The position numbers and the translations under genes were made by a program. Of a stretch of 16,561 nucleotides of DNA, positions 1 to 8,648 are shown piece after piece (within the stretch, counting starts at the first letter, position 1; every line of letters begins with the position of its first letter). The notes below the pieces were generated by a model. It was not told the DNA's origin. It saw only the letters and a program-made list of their open reading frames with translations, and did no database searches. The stretch comes from Methylococcaceae bacterium (GTDB taxonomy: Bacteria > Pseudomonadota > Gammaproteobacteria > Methylococcales > Methylomonadaceae): assembly GCA_947505055.1 (NCBI GenBank), contig CANNLO010000071.1:1-16561 (forward strand), given 5' to 3'.

Positions 1-975
1 CCCTTTCAACGCAACCAAGCCATTGGCTTCCGCAGCCGCTAAAAAAGGCTTATCCAGACTTTCGTCCGCCAAAATAAATGGCACATTCATGCGTGAACGG
101 GACGCTATTTCTACAGGGTTAGAATAGAGTGTCGACCGATCTATCGCTTGATATAACAGAGCCGCTTTAGAAATATTGTGTTCTTCAATAGCCTCAACAC
201 CGCCCTGCCCCTGCAACCATTTAAGCACAAGACCAACCAGATACCAGCTATAGGTCGGTGGTGTGTTCAACATGGATTGGTGCTTGGCCTGCTCCGCATA
301 ATTAAATACCGGGGGCACTGTTTTAAGTGCATGTCCGATTAAGTCATCTCTGACGATGACAACAGTAACACCCGCTGGCCCCATGTTTTTTTGTGTTCCA
401 GCATAAATCAGACCGTACTCACTGACATCAATCTTGCGGGACAGAATATTTGATGACATATCACAAACTAAAGGCAATCCTTGACTGTCAGGGCAAGACT
501 GAAACTCTACGCCATGTATTGTCTCATTTGAGGTGTAATGCAAATAAGCCGCTTGTTTATCAATGTTCCAAGTGGCTGCATCTGGAATTGTAGTAAAGTT
601 TGTAGATCCAGAACTGGCACTGACAACCACATCGCAATAAGCCTTAGCATCACTAATAGCTTTGTCAGACCACGCCCCGGTATTAAGGTAGCAAGCTTTG
701 GAATTTCCGTTAAGAATATTTTGCGGCAGCAAAGAGAACTGTGCCGAGGCTCCACCTTGGAAAAATAGAACTTTATAATTTTCTGGAACAGTCAAAAGTG
801 TTCGCAAATCAGCTTCGAGTTCTTCAGCAATAATCGAAAAATGTTTGCCACGATGGCTCATTTCCATGATCGACATGCCGCTATCACGCCATTCCAGCAT
901 TTCCTGTTGAGCTTGTTTCAATACTGTTTCAGGAAATGCAGAAGGACCCGCGCTGAAATTATAAATCCTGGACAT
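1..975 (-). CDS. serC: Phosphoserine aminotransferase, C-terminus outside window
   Basis: PLP enzyme that converts 3-phosphohydroxypyruvate and glutamate to phosphoserine (serine synthesis) and also acts in pyridoxal phosphate synthesis; cytoplasmic. I translated the reverse strand in one uninterrupted frame from the ATG at 975 to the left edge, giving 325 codons. It starts [20 protein letters not shown], the family's N-terminal signature. QGGAS lies near residues 73-77 and the PLP-binding lysine in AGTQKN is K196, followed by GPAGVT. The family is about 360 residues long, so about 35 C-terminal residues are missing at the edge; the last visible ones, EANGLVALKG, lead into the usual C-terminal segment. 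The ATG shares its A with the gyrA stop (TAATG), so translation is probably coupled to gyrA. The family assignment is secure. Confidence 0.96.
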   Translation of the reverse strand, partial: MSRIYNFSAGPSAFPETVLKQAQQEMLEWRDSGMSIMEMSHRGKHFSIIAEELEADLRTLLTVPENYKVLFFQGGASAQFSLLPQNILNGNSKACYLNTGAWSDKAISDAKAYCDVVVSASSGSTNFTTIPDAATWNIDKQAAYLHYTSNETIHGVEFQSCPDSQGLPLVCDMSSNILSRKIDVSEYGLIYAGTQKNMGPAGVTVVIVRDDLIGHALKTVPPVFNYAEQAKHQSMLNTPPTYSWYLVGLVLKWLQGQGGVEAIEEHNISKAALLYQAIDRSTLYSNPVEIASRSRMNVPFILADESLDKPFLAAAEANGLVALKG

Positions 976-3629
976 TAGGATTCTTCACCTGTTTCAATAT
1001 CCTCATCTGATGTTTCATCAGTTGCTTCATGAATTGTCTCATCCAATGCCTCAAAGTCTGTTTCAACATCGTCTGATAGTTCATCATCCGCATCATCAAC
1101 GCCAGCCAGACCTTCGATACGATCAACCCCAATTACTTTTTCTTTCTTATCCAGCCTGATAATAGTTACGCCCTGGGTATTTCTGCCTACCACAGAAATA
1201 CCCTCTACCGGTGTTCGAACCAAAGTTCCACCATCGGTAATCAGCATAATCTCATCATGATCGTTAACCAGCACTGCGCCAATGACTGCTCCATTTCGCG
1301 CCGATGTCTGTATTGCGATCAAGCCCTGACCACCACGTTTATGACAGGTAAACTCTTCCAGCTTGGTACGTTTGCCGTAACCATTTTCGGTAATGTTCAG
1401 GACCGTGCCTTCAGCAGCGATAATCAGGGAAATGATTTTTTGCCCTTCCTGTAAACGCATTCCACGGACCCCGGATGCGGTTCTGCCCATGGAACGAACA
1501 TCGGACTCATTAAAACAGACTGCTTTACCGGTACTGCCAAACAACAGCACGTTTTGCTGACCATCCGTTACCGCAACACCAACCAGCGTATCGCCTTCTT
1601 TTAAATCAATCGCGATTTTACCGTTGGTCCGTTGACGCTCAAATTCTTTTAACGGCGTCTTTTTAACAGTACCCGCGGAGGTTGCCATAAAAATAAACTT
1701 GGTATCGGTAAACTCACGGATCGGCAGCATCGCATTAATTTTTTCGCCCTGCTCCAATGGTAGTAAATTAACGAAAGGCTTACCTCTGGCCGCGCGACTG
1801 GCTACCGGTAATTGATAAACTTTAAGCCAATAAACTTTGCCCAAGGACGAGAAACACAAAATAATGTCGTGGGTATTGGCAACGATCAGCTTGTCGACAT
1901 AATCCAGTTCTTTAGTCGCTGTAGCTGACTTGCCACGACCGCCGCGACGCTGGGCTTTGTAATCAGTCAAAGGCTGTGACTTGACATATCCTTCATGCGA
2001 CATGGTTACTACCATATCTTCTTCGGTAATCAGATCTTCATCGGATAAATCCGAATGATTTTGCATGATTTCAGTGCGTCGCTCGTCTGAATATTGTTCC
2101 TTAATAGCAACAAGTTCTTCTCTGATGATCTCCATCAGGCGAACATCGCTACCCAAAATAAACAGATACTCATCAATTTGTTCCAGCAGCTGTTTGTATT
2201 CATTGACTATCTTGTCCTGCTCCAGACCTGTCAAACGATGCAGGCGCAAATCAAGAATAGCTTGGGCCTGTGTTTCAGACAGACGATAAATACCGTCATG
2301 AATACCAAACTCCAACGCCAGATCTTCGGGTCGTGAACGATCAGCATCGGCACGTTCCAGCAATGTTGATACCAAACCTGCATCCCAACTACGTTCCAAC
2401 AAACCGACTTTAGCTTCAGCAGGATTCATGGCCGCTTTAATCAACGCAATCATTTCGTCAATATTGGCTAAAGCAACGGCAAGTCCTTCTAAAATATGCG
2501 CCCTTTCTCTGGCCCTACGCAGATTATAAATAGTTCTACGGGTAACAATTTCACGCCTGTGATTAATAAAGGCACTGATAATCTCTCTGAGATTCATGCA
2601 ATGAGGGCGCCCGTCCAGCAAGGCAACCATATTGATGCCGAACACCGTCTGAAATTGTGTTTGCTTGTATAGATTATTTAACACCACATCTGGCATTTCG
2701 CCACGACGCAGCTCAATAACCATGCGCATACCGTCTTTATCCGACTCGTCACGCAATCCGGATATACCTTCTAACTTACCTTCCTTAACGAGCTCGGCAA
2801 TTTTTTCAAGTAATCGGGCTTTGTTGACCTGATACGGCAATTCGGTGGTAATAATCGCTTGGCGACTACTATCGCCAATATCTTCAAAATGGCAGCGGGC
2901 ACGCAAATAAATCTTGCCACGGCCTGTGGTGTAAGCGTTATAAATACCGGATGCACCATTGATAATGGCAGCTGTAGGAAAATCAGGCCCCGGAATATGA
3001 GCCATCAAATCATGAACGGTAAGGTCAGGCTGATCTATCATCGCCAGGCAGGCGCTAATCACTTCAGTCAAATTATGCGGTGGAATATTGGTTGCCATGC
3101 CTACAGCAATACCCGATGAGCCGTTAATCAATAAAGTCGGCACACGGGTCGGCAATACTTTGGGCTCAGACTCAGACTCGTCATAGTTAGGCGCAAAATC
3201 GACCGTTTCTTTGTCCAGATCAGCCAGTAGTTCATGGGCTATTCTAGACATGCGTACTTCGGTATAACGCATCGCCGCAGGTGAATCACCATCAACCGAA
3301 CCGAAATTGCCTTGTCCGTCAATCAGCATATAGCGCATAGAAAAGTTCTGTGCCATGCGAACCATGGTGTCATAAACCGCCGTATCGCCATGTGGATGGT
3401 ATTTACCGATCACATCACCGACTACACGCGCCGATTTCTTATAAGGTTTGTTCCAGTCATTGCCTAACTCACTCATCGCGTATAACACACGACGATGCAC
3501 CGGCTTAAGGCCGTCTCTGACATCTGGAAGGGCTCGACCGACGATAACGCTCATGGCGTAATCGAGATAGGACTGCTTCATCTCATCTTCGAGATTAACA
3601 GGTATTATTTCTTTAGCGAAGTTTGACAT
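975..3629 (-). CDS. gyrA: DNA gyrase subunit A
   Basis: Breakage-reunion subunit of DNA gyrase (A2B2), which introduces negative supercoils in an ATP-dependent way together with GyrB. At 884 residues it has normal gammaproteobacterial length. The catalytic tyrosine is Y122 in AAMRYTE. The quinolone-resistance region is intact, with T83 and D87, a natural variant of the more usual S83. The GyrA box QRRGGRG is at residues 560-566, just before the C-terminal DNA-wrapping beta-pinwheel. The last 43 residues (about 842-884) are strongly acidic, with about 21 Asp/Glu; comparable acidic tails modulate DNA wrapping in other gyrases. The start is preceded by AGGGA about five bases away, and a good sigma-70 promoter lies about 120 bp upstream. 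serC follows with a one-base overlap. Confidence 0.98.
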   Translation of the reverse strand: MSNFAKEIIPVNLEDEMKQSYLDYAMSVIVGRALPDVRDGLKPVHRRVLYAMSELGNDWNKPYKKSARVVGDVIGKYHPHGDTAVYDTMVRMAQNFSMRYMLIDGQGNFGSVDGDSPAAMRYTEVRMSRIAHELLADLDKETVDFAPNYDESESEPKVLPTRVPTLLINGSSGIAVGMATNIPPHNLTEVISACLAMIDQPDLTVHDLMAHIPGPDFPTAAIINGASGIYNAYTTGRGKIYLRARCHFEDIGDSSRQAIITTELPYQVNKARLLEKIAELVKEGKLEGISGLRDESDKDGMRMVIELRRGEMPDVVLNNLYKQTQFQTVFGINMVALLDGRPHCMNLREIISAFINHRREIVTRRTIYNLRRARERAHILEGLAVALANIDEMIALIKAAMNPAEAKVGLLERSWDAGLVSTLLERADADRSRPEDLALEFGIHDGIYRLSETQAQAILDLRLHRLTGLEQDKIVNEYKQLLEQIDEYLFILGSDVRLMEIIREELVAIKEQYSDERRTEIMQNHSDLSDEDLITEEDMVVTMSHEGYVKSQPLTDYKAQRRGGRGKSATATKELDYVDKLIVANTHDIILCFSSLGKVYWLKVYQLPVASRAARGKPFVNLLPLEQGEKINAMLPIREFTDTKFIFMATSAGTVKKTPLKEFERQRTNGKIAIDLKEGDTLVGVAVTDGQQNVLLFGSTGKAVCFNESDVRSMGRTASGVRGMRLQEGQKIISLIIAAEGTVLNITENGYGKRTKLEEFTCHKRGGQGLIAIQTSARNGAVIGAVLVNDHDEIMLITDGGTLVRTPVEGISVVGRNTQGVTIIRLDKKEKVIGVDRIEGLAGVDDADDELSDDVETDFEALDETIHEATDETSDEDIETGEES

Positions 3630-3902
3630 TGATCCCTATTTACACATTGCGCCGTTAATACCTATCGGCATGGTTTCATGATTAAGTGCAAACACACTTT
3701 TTCCTGGATAATTTTAAGTGCGCCTAGACGATATGAACACAGCGTTTGATTATAACAAACTGTCTCAAAAGTGTCGAAGTTGATAGCGTTTTAAATTTAG
3801 ACAACAAATCGATAAGATAACTGATTAAAACGCGGCAATTTTGATTTGAATGAGGAATTTCCAGGAATTATAAACTTACCGTAACTGATCCATGTCCGCG
3901 TA
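3630..3902. other. Intergenic region upstream of gyrA
   Basis: This 273-bp stretch separates gyrA from the 3' end of the hydrolase gene, both on the minus strand. Its only supported element is the gyrA promoter at 3749-3777. I see no convincing rho-independent terminator after the hydrolase gene and no RNA gene or short ORF worth calling. Confidence 0.5.
3749..3777 (-). promoter_or_regulatory. Sigma-70 promoter of gyrA
   Basis: On the minus strand there is a perfect -10 box TATAAT (3754-3749) with a 17-bp spacer and a -35 box TCGACA (3777-3772), five of six matches to TTGACA. The predicted start site is near 3742, which gives a leader of about 113 bases before the gyrA ATG at 3629. No other gene could use it on this strand. 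It was found by eye and not tested against background. Confidence 0.65.
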
Positions 3903-4622
3903 TTAAACAAATATTTCCGTTAAAAAGTTTTGCATGGACAACCAGGAACGTGCATCGGAAACAGGTTGATAAACAGCACCAAAGATCGGATCATTAGCCA
4001 GAGGATTTGTAAACCCATGCATAGTATTGCCATAGCTTTGTAATTGCCAGTCCGCGCCAACTTTCGTCATTTCCTTTTCAAAAGCATGAACCTGGTCAAC
4101 AGGAACCATTGGATCATCCCAACCATGCAAAGCCAAAACCTTTGCTTTTATGGCACAACCCTGGAGATTTTCAGCTGGAAACAATAAACCATGGAAACTG
4201 ACCACACCTTTAATGTCCGCGCCAGCTCTGGCCAGATCAAGCACGCACAACCCCCCAAAACAAAAACCAATCGCAGCGATTTTACTGTCATCAACCCACG
4301 GCATCAGTCTAACCGCAGCCAAAGCCGCTTTCATTCGCTGTTGCAACATTGCCCTATCAGCCATAAAAGGCTGCATCAGCTTCATATTTTCGTCGGCACT
4401 TGAGCCTAATACGCCTTTACCGTACATATCTACCGCAAATCCAACATATCCCATAGCTGCCAGTTTTTTGGCTTTTTCGGCTACAAACTCATCTCGACCG
4501 CACCAGGTATGATTAATTAAGACCGCCGGCCTCCGACCTGTGATTTCATCATCGAATGCAAAAAATGCCTCCAGCACCACATCGCCATCCAGATAAACTA
4601 CGGTATTCGTCACTATTGCCAT
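3903..4622 (-). CDS. Dienelactone hydrolase family protein
   Basis: Alpha/beta hydrolase of the dienelactone hydrolase (carboxymethylenebutenolidase-like) family, 239 residues, cytoplasmic by lack of a signal peptide. The catalytic triad can be read directly: nucleophile C121 in GFCFGG, D170 in HGWDDP and H202 in MHGF. A nucleophilic cysteine rather than serine is the mark of this family. The N-terminal part resembles the family's first strands (VLINHTWCGRDEF, residues 34-46). The true substrate is unknown; most genomic members outside chlorocatechol pathways have no assigned reaction, and no aromatic degradation genes are nearby. It starts 16 bp after the phosphatase gene, so the two are probably co-transcribed. 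Confidence 0.88.
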   Translation of the reverse strand: MAIVTNTVVYLDGDVVLEAFFAFDDEITGRRPAVLINHTWCGRDEFVAEKAKKLAAMGYVGFAVDMYGKGVLGSSADENMKLMQPFMADRAMLQQRMKAALAAVRLMPWVDDSKIAAIGFCFGGLCVLDLARAGADIKGVVSFHGLLFPAENLQGCAIKAKVLALHGWDDPMVPVDQVHAFEKEMTKVGADWQLQSYGNTMHGFTNPLANDPIFGAVYQPVSDARSWLSMQNFLTEIFV

Positions 4623-4638
4623 GGCCTAATCCTCGTTG

Positions 4639-5115
4639 TTATTTTAATGTCCGTACAGAATTAAGAAAACCGGTAGAAGCAGCTTCAACCATATCCAGCA
4701 CTCTTTCAAAACCGTAGGCACCACCATAATAAGGATCTGGCACCTGGCGTTCATCCAGATGGGGAGCATAATCCAAGAAATATTTTATTTTATTTCGATA
4801 TTGCGCCGGACAGTCACTAAGCAAGATTTCATAATTATCATCATCCATCGCCAACAAAAAATCAAAATTCTCAAAATCTTCATCACAAACTTTTCTTGCA
4901 CGTAGCTTCGACAAATCAATACCCCGCTCAATGGCAGTGGCCTGTGATCGTAAATCAGGCTCTTTACCAACATGATAAGCATGGGTACCTGCTGAATCTA
5001 TAACAAATTGGGCTTCAAGATGATTATCCTTAACTAATTTTGTAAACACCCCTTCGGCCGTCGGCGAACGACAGATATTGCCCATACATACAAAAAGAAC
5101 TTTAATTTTTTCCAT
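4639..5115 (-). CDS. Low-molecular-weight protein tyrosine phosphatase
   Basis: Cysteine-dependent phosphatase of the LMW-PTP/ArsC-like fold, 158 residues, typical length. The P-loop C-x5-R is at C10-R16 (CMGNICRS), and the general acid is D127 in DPYYGG near the C-terminus. Bacterial members dephosphorylate tyrosine kinases of polysaccharide export (Wzb type) or arginine-phosphorylated proteins (YwlE type). This one sits beside no kinase or capsule gene, so its substrate cannot be told, and the sequence (NICRSPTAEGVF) resembles the general housekeeping group. TAAGG close to the ATG serves as ribosome binding site. It is followed after 16 bp by the dienelactone hydrolase-family gene. Confidence 0.93.
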   Translation of the reverse strand: MEKIKVLFVCMGNICRSPTAEGVFTKLVKDNHLEAQFVIDSAGTHAYHVGKEPDLRSQATAIERGIDLSKLRARKVCDEDFENFDFLLAMDDDNYEILLSDCPAQYRNKIKYFLDYAPHLDERQVPDPYYGGAYGFERVLDMVEAASTGFLNSVRTLK

Positions 5116-5204
5116 AGCCTTACCTAATCAAATAATTACTTACATTTCTATTGTAACGTCTGACAAGAAAAATGGGCAAAGAAAGTCATATAGAACTTTA
5201 AAAA

Positions 5205-5564
5205 TTAATCTTTACTTCCATTACCAATAAGCATCAGAAGTATCACCAACAAAACAATAACCAGTACCGGCCAAAAATAAGGCGCCATAATAAAAACAAC
5301 TGCCAACGCAAACAACATGGCAAAGAAAAACACAAACAAACCGACCCCTAAAAATAGAATCATCATCAGCACACCGGTGACAACCATAACAAACAAGAAA
5401 GTGGGTATTGCTGCAAATCGGACCACAGACTCTGTGACCGGCTCACCATTGAGCATAACACTTAATTGCGCAACACTCGGGTGAAACAAATAACTCAAAA
5501 CAGCAATGACAAAGCCGACTATCAAAACTTTGGTTATGAATTTTTTATTGTGCTTTTGTTGCAT
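5205..5564 (-). CDS. Small hypothetical four-helix membrane protein
   Basis: I do not recognise the family. The 119-residue protein is almost entirely hydrophobic after a short basic N-terminus (MQQKHNKK). Probable membrane segments are residues 9-27, 50-72, 73-94 and 96-113, with a polar loop at about 28-48 (including LNGEPVTES) and a short tail ending NGSKD. The basic N-terminus suggests the inner membrane with the N-terminus in the cytoplasm. AAGG lies nine bases before the ATG, which supports this start. It begins 30 bp after gluQ on the same strand, so it may share that transcript, but nothing shows a functional link. A membrane anchor or small transporter-like role would be speculation. 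Confidence 0.75.
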   Translation of the reverse strand: MQQKHNKKFITKVLIVGFVIAVLSYLFHPSVAQLSVMLNGEPVTESVVRFAAIPTFLFVMVVTGVLMMILFLGVGLFVFFFAMLFALAVVFIMAPYFWPVLVIVLLVILLMLIGNGSKD

Positions 5565-5594
5565 AAATCATCGCCTTGAAAAATGGATACATCA

Positions 5595-6482
5595 TTAAAA
5601 ATCGCAACTGACAACCTGAATATTCTTTAACAAAGCAGATTTCCAATGCGCAATCGCCCAGTCCAACAACTCAGTTATGGGTGCTTGCTTAAGTTCAACT
5701 GGAGGACTTTGCTTCAACAAGCCTAGCAATTCAAAAACAACTTGACCCGGCGAAGTTAAAGCAACAGCAACTGCCTGAGTCTGCTTACTGAGTTTATAGC
5801 CCTGCCTATCGACAATAACAGGCACATGTATATAAGCCGGAGTATATAAGCCTAACAATTGCTGAAGGTAAATCTGTTTTGGAGTTTCGGCCAGCAAATC
5901 ATGGCCACGAACAATTTGATTAACCTGCTGTAGATGATCATCAATCACTACGGCAAATTGATAGGCAATAATATTATCTTTCCTTTTAACAACAAAATCA
6001 CCATATTGCCTTGCAAGATCATAGGAAAAGAATCCTTGCATTTGATCCTGAAAATCAATATTTCGGGAATCCGTTTTAATGCGAAGCGCATAATCGCTAT
6101 CGGGTTTTATTTTCCCGTCTCGACAAATGCCAGGATAAATATCGGAATGCTGCTCACTTCTAGCACTATTAATCAGTTCTTTTCTGCTACAAGTACAGGG
6201 ATAGATCAATTCCCTTACCTGCAATTCATTGATAAAATATTTGTAAAATTCAATATGTTGACTTTGATAAGCAATGCTACCATCCCAATGCAGACCAAAG
6301 ACTTCCAGAGTTCTTTGAATGCTATCAGCAGAACCTTTTACATTTCTGGGAATATCAAGATCATCAATACGTAGCAGCCACAATCCTTGTTGTGAACGTG
6401 CCTGAAGAAAACCGGCAAGAGCGGTATAGAGGGAACCAAGATGCAAAGGGCCGGTAGGCGAAGGTGCAAACCGGCCAATCAT
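5595..6482 (-). CDS. gluQ: Glutamyl-Q tRNA(Asp) synthetase
   Basis: Paralogue of the glutamyl-tRNA synthetase catalytic domain that activates glutamate and attaches it to queuosine in the anticodon of tRNA(Asp). The 295 residues contain only the Rossmann catalytic part and no anticodon-binding domain, as expected for GluQ-RS. Visible motifs: the HIGH-like stretch in APSPTGPLHLGSL (residues 6-18), a zinc site C96-x-C98 with Y116 and C120, and the KMSKS equivalent KLSK at 230-233. It lies 17 bp downstream of dksA on the same strand, the arrangement known from other gammaproteobacteria, where gluQ is read from the dksA transcript. The gene is intact. Confidence 0.95.
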   Translation of the reverse strand: MIGRFAPSPTGPLHLGSLYTALAGFLQARSQQGLWLLRIDDLDIPRNVKGSADSIQRTLEVFGLHWDGSIAYQSQHIEFYKYFINELQVRELIYPCTCSRKELINSARSEQHSDIYPGICRDGKIKPDSDYALRIKTDSRNIDFQDQMQGFFSYDLARQYGDFVVKRKDNIIAYQFAVVIDDHLQQVNQIVRGHDLLAETPKQIYLQQLLGLYTPAYIHVPVIVDRQGYKLSKQTQAVAVALTSPGQVVFELLGLLKQSPPVELKQAPITELLDWAIAHWKSALLKNIQVVSCDF

Positions 6483-6499
6483 GAGCTGTTTATCCAGAT

Positions 6500-6934
6500 T
6501 TAGCCCATTTGTTTTTCACGAATTTCGTCAAGGGTTTTACAATCTATGCACAAACTAGCAGTAGGCCTGGCTTCCAGACGACGGATACCAATATCAATAC
6601 CGCAAGACTCACAAAAACCGTAATCACCCGATTCAATTTCTTTAAGGGATTCATCAATCTTCTTGATTAAACGCCGCTCACGATCACGAGTTCTTAACTC
6701 CAGACTAAATTCTGATTCCTGAGACGCTCGGTCATTTGGGTCAGGAAAATTGGATGCATCGTCCTGCATATGATGCACGGTACGATCAACTTCGTGCATT
6801 AACTTGCCACGCCACGTTTTAAGAATACCCTCAAAATGTGTTAATTGGGCACTATTCATATATTCTTCGCCTTCCTTTTCTTGGTAAGGCTTAAAACTGA
6901 AAGGTGAATCGCCAGTTTTAGAACTATCGGTCAT
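6500..6934 (-). CDS. dksA: RNA polymerase-binding transcription factor DksA
   Basis: DksA enters the secondary channel of RNA polymerase and, with ppGpp, changes initiation at ribosomal and amino acid promoters. The protein has 144 residues. The coiled-coil tip carries the functional acidic motif D65-x-x-D68-x-A70 (DPNDRA), and the four-cysteine zinc finger is C108-x2-C111 ... C129-x2-C132, so this is the classical zinc form. AGGAG about eight bases before the ATG supports the start. It is divergent from the aminotransferase gene across about 110 bp and is followed by gluQ after 17 bp. Confidence 0.97.
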   Translation of the reverse strand: MTDSSKTGDSPFSFKPYQEKEGEEYMNSAQLTHFEGILKTWRGKLMHEVDRTVHHMQDDASNFPDPNDRASQESEFSLELRTRDRERRLIKKIDESLKEIESGDYGFCESCGIDIGIRRLEARPTASLCIDCKTLDEIREKQMG

Positions 6935-7007
6935 CCATTAACTCCTAAGACATGATTAATAAAACCGCGCATTTTTAGCAGAATAGCGACAATATAGCAA
7001 GATTTAT

Positions 7008-7016
7008 TGGTATGAT
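7008..7016 (+). promoter_or_regulatory. Extended -10 promoter for the aminotransferase gene
   Basis: TGG directly followed by TATGAT (7011-7016) makes an extended -10 element. No good -35 box is present: GCGACA at 6986-6991 is the best candidate but needs a 19-bp spacer. The predicted start site is near 7023, downstream of the possible ATG at 7020, and this is one reason to place the aminotransferase start at 7047. It was found by eye. Confidence 0.45.
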
Positions 7017-7046
7017 CTAATGCTTTTAATCGGAGCATCGACTTTT

Positions 7047-8213
7047 ATGAATGAAAGATTAGCTAAACGAACCGAAGGAATATCACCTTTTTATGTGATG
7101 GAACTGCTTCGGCGTACCAAGGAACTTGAAGCCCAAGGCAGAGATATTATTCACATGGAAATCGGTGAACCTGATTTCCCTACATTGCCTGCCATTGTTG
7201 AAGCGGGCCTTAAACAAATTCGCACTGGCGAGATAAAATATACTGCAGCCGCAGGCTTGCCTGAACTACGCGATAAAATCGCTAACTTTTATCTTCAGCA
7301 ATATTCAGTCACTGTAGCCCAAGAACGTATATTTGTAACACCAGGTGCTTCAGGCGCTTTTTTGCTGGCACTGGGTGCAAGCCTTAATCCTGGAGAAGAA
7401 CTCTTAATGGCCGACCCCTGCTACCCTTGTAACAGTAACTTTGTTAAGTTGTTTGATGGTAAAACCAAAACCATTCCAGTCGATGCATCAAACAATTATC
7501 AACTGACTGCGAAACTAATCAAACAACATTGGACTCAAACCACCAAGGGGGTATTAATTGCGTCACCCTCAAATCCGACTGGAACGATCATTACTGCTGG
7601 CCAATTAGAGGAATCGATCCGAACAGTCACCCAGATTGGCGGCTGCTTTTATTCAGATGAGATTTATCATGGATTGGTTTACGGTGAAAAAACCAAGTCC
7701 GCGCTGGAGTTTAGTGATAACGTTTTTGTAATCAACAGTTTTTCCAAATTTTTTGGCATGACTGGCTGGCGTGTCGGTTGGTTGATAGTGCCTGAGGAGT
7801 TTATAGATGCCACCGAAAAATTAGCTCAAAATATATTTATCGCTACAGCAACCCATTCACAATATGCCGCCTTAGCTGCTTTTGAACCAAACGCCCTGTC
7901 TGAACTTGAACACAGAAGAGCCGAATTTCAAGTTCGACGTGACTTTCTTTACCAAGCTTTGCTAGATCTGGGTTTTGGAATCCCCATCAAACCAGAAGGT
8001 GCTTTTTATATTTACGCAGACTGCTCCAGATTTACCGATGACAGCTACCAGTTCGCCCTGGACTTACTAGAAGCTGAAGGCGTCGCCATTGCACCCGGCA
8101 AAGATTTTGGAGTATATGAAGCCAATCATTACGTCCGCTTTGCTTATACGATATCTATAGATAGAATGTCGCTTGCCATGCAACGTTTAGAAAAATTCAT
8201 TAGAAAAGGATAA
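7047..8213 (+). CDS. Class I/II PLP-dependent aminotransferase
   Basis: Fold-type I aminotransferase of the aspartate/alanine aminotransferase group, 388 residues from this start. MELLRRTKELEAQGRDIIHM and GEPDFPT form the N-terminal signature. NPTG and SDEIYHGL precede the PLP lysine in SFSKFFGMTGWRVGW (K234 in this numbering), and an arginine in HYVRFAYT near the C-terminus should bind the substrate carboxylate. An earlier in-frame ATG at 7020 would add nine residues (MLLIGASTF), but it has no ribosome binding site and overlaps the predicted transcription start. The ATG at 7047 has GGAG 11 bases upstream and gives the usual MNxRLA-type start. The amino acid substrate cannot be read from sequence. 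The rhodanese gene follows two bases after the stop. Confidence 0.92.
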   Translation: MNERLAKRTEGISPFYVMELLRRTKELEAQGRDIIHMEIGEPDFPTLPAIVEAGLKQIRTGEIKYTAAAGLPELRDKIANFYLQQYSVTVAQERIFVTPGASGAFLLALGASLNPGEELLMADPCYPCNSNFVKLFDGKTKTIPVDASNNYQLTAKLIKQHWTQTTKGVLIASPSNPTGTIITAGQLEESIRTVTQIGGCFYSDEIYHGLVYGEKTKSALEFSDNVFVINSFSKFFGMTGWRVGWLIVPEEFIDATEKLAQNIFIATATHSQYAALAAFEPNALSELEHRRAEFQVRRDFLYQALLDLGFGIPIKPEGAFYIYADCSRFTDDSYQFALDLLEAEGVAIAPGKDFGVYEANHYVRFAYTISIDRMSLAMQRLEKFIRKG

Positions 8214-8215
8214 TT

Positions 8216-8539
8216 ATGACCATCGCACAAGTTTCAGCCACCGAATTAAAAACCAGAATTGAAAATGAACCAGAGTTGTTTTTGCTGGATGTCAGGGAAC
8301 CCAATGAGTTCAAGTTTGCTCGCATAGAAAGCAGTGTGCTGATGCCACTTAATCAAATCCCGCAAAGGCTAACAGAGCTTGATCCGCACCAAGAAATTGT
8401 CGTTATTTGCCATCATGGTGTGCGCAGTTCTCAGGCTTGCATGTATCTTATCAATTCAGGTTTTGAGCATATTACAAACTTAAGCGGCGGAATTGATGCT
8501 TGGTCCAGTGTTTGCGATAGCTCCGTGCCAAGATATTGA
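8216..8539 (+). CDS. Rhodanese-like sulfurtransferase
   Basis: Single-domain rhodanese of 107 residues, cytoplasmic. The active-site loop is CHHGVRSS with catalytic C65. LLDVREPNEF (residues 23-32) and the C-terminal NLSGGIDAWS are the other family signatures. Such proteins carry a persulfide on the cysteine and pass sulfur to thiophilic acceptors; the natural acceptor here is unknown. The start is two bases after the aminotransferase stop, and its AGGA lies inside the end of that gene, so translation is likely coupled. A strong hairpin terminator follows about 75 bp after the stop. Confidence 0.92.
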   Translation: MTIAQVSATELKTRIENEPELFLLDVREPNEFKFARIESSVLMPLNQIPQRLTELDPHQEIVVICHHGVRSSQACMYLINSGFEHITNLSGGIDAWSSVCDSSVPRY

Positions 8540-8613
8540 GCCGATAAACCTGCCGATATTCAATTTCAAAATCATCAAAGCGCGACACCTTAGCAAGTAC
8601 AAAAACATTAATT

Positions 8614-8643
8614 CACCACGAAAAAAACTTCGTGGTGTGTTTT
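8614..8643 (+). terminator. Bidirectional rho-independent terminator
   Basis: A perfect 9-bp stem, CACCACGAA (8614-8622) with TTCGTGGTG (8629-8637), has a six-base A-rich loop and TGTTTT after it. On the opposite strand the same stem is followed by AATTAATGTTTTT and lies just beyond the lpxB stop. It therefore probably ends both the aminotransferase-rhodanese transcript and the lpxB transcript arriving from the other side. Confidence 0.8.
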
Positions 8644-8648
8644 AGTCG

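Noticed and set aside
538..768. Open frame on the plus strand inside serC (and a minus-strand one at 507-755 in another frame)
   Set aside because: The serC frame is uninterrupted here and matches the family throughout; the others are shadows with no domain signature.
4150..4512. 120-codon plus-strand open frame antisense to the hydrolase gene
   Set aside because: Mirror of a gene with an intact catalytic triad; composition looks like an antisense frame.
5934..6374. 146-codon plus-strand open frame antisense to gluQ
   Set aside because: Antisense of a well-supported gene, with no recognisable family and no ribosome binding site.
7020..7046. Upstream ATG as start of the aminotransferase
   Set aside because: No ribosome binding site, nine non-family residues, and it lies upstream of the start site predicted from the extended -10 element.
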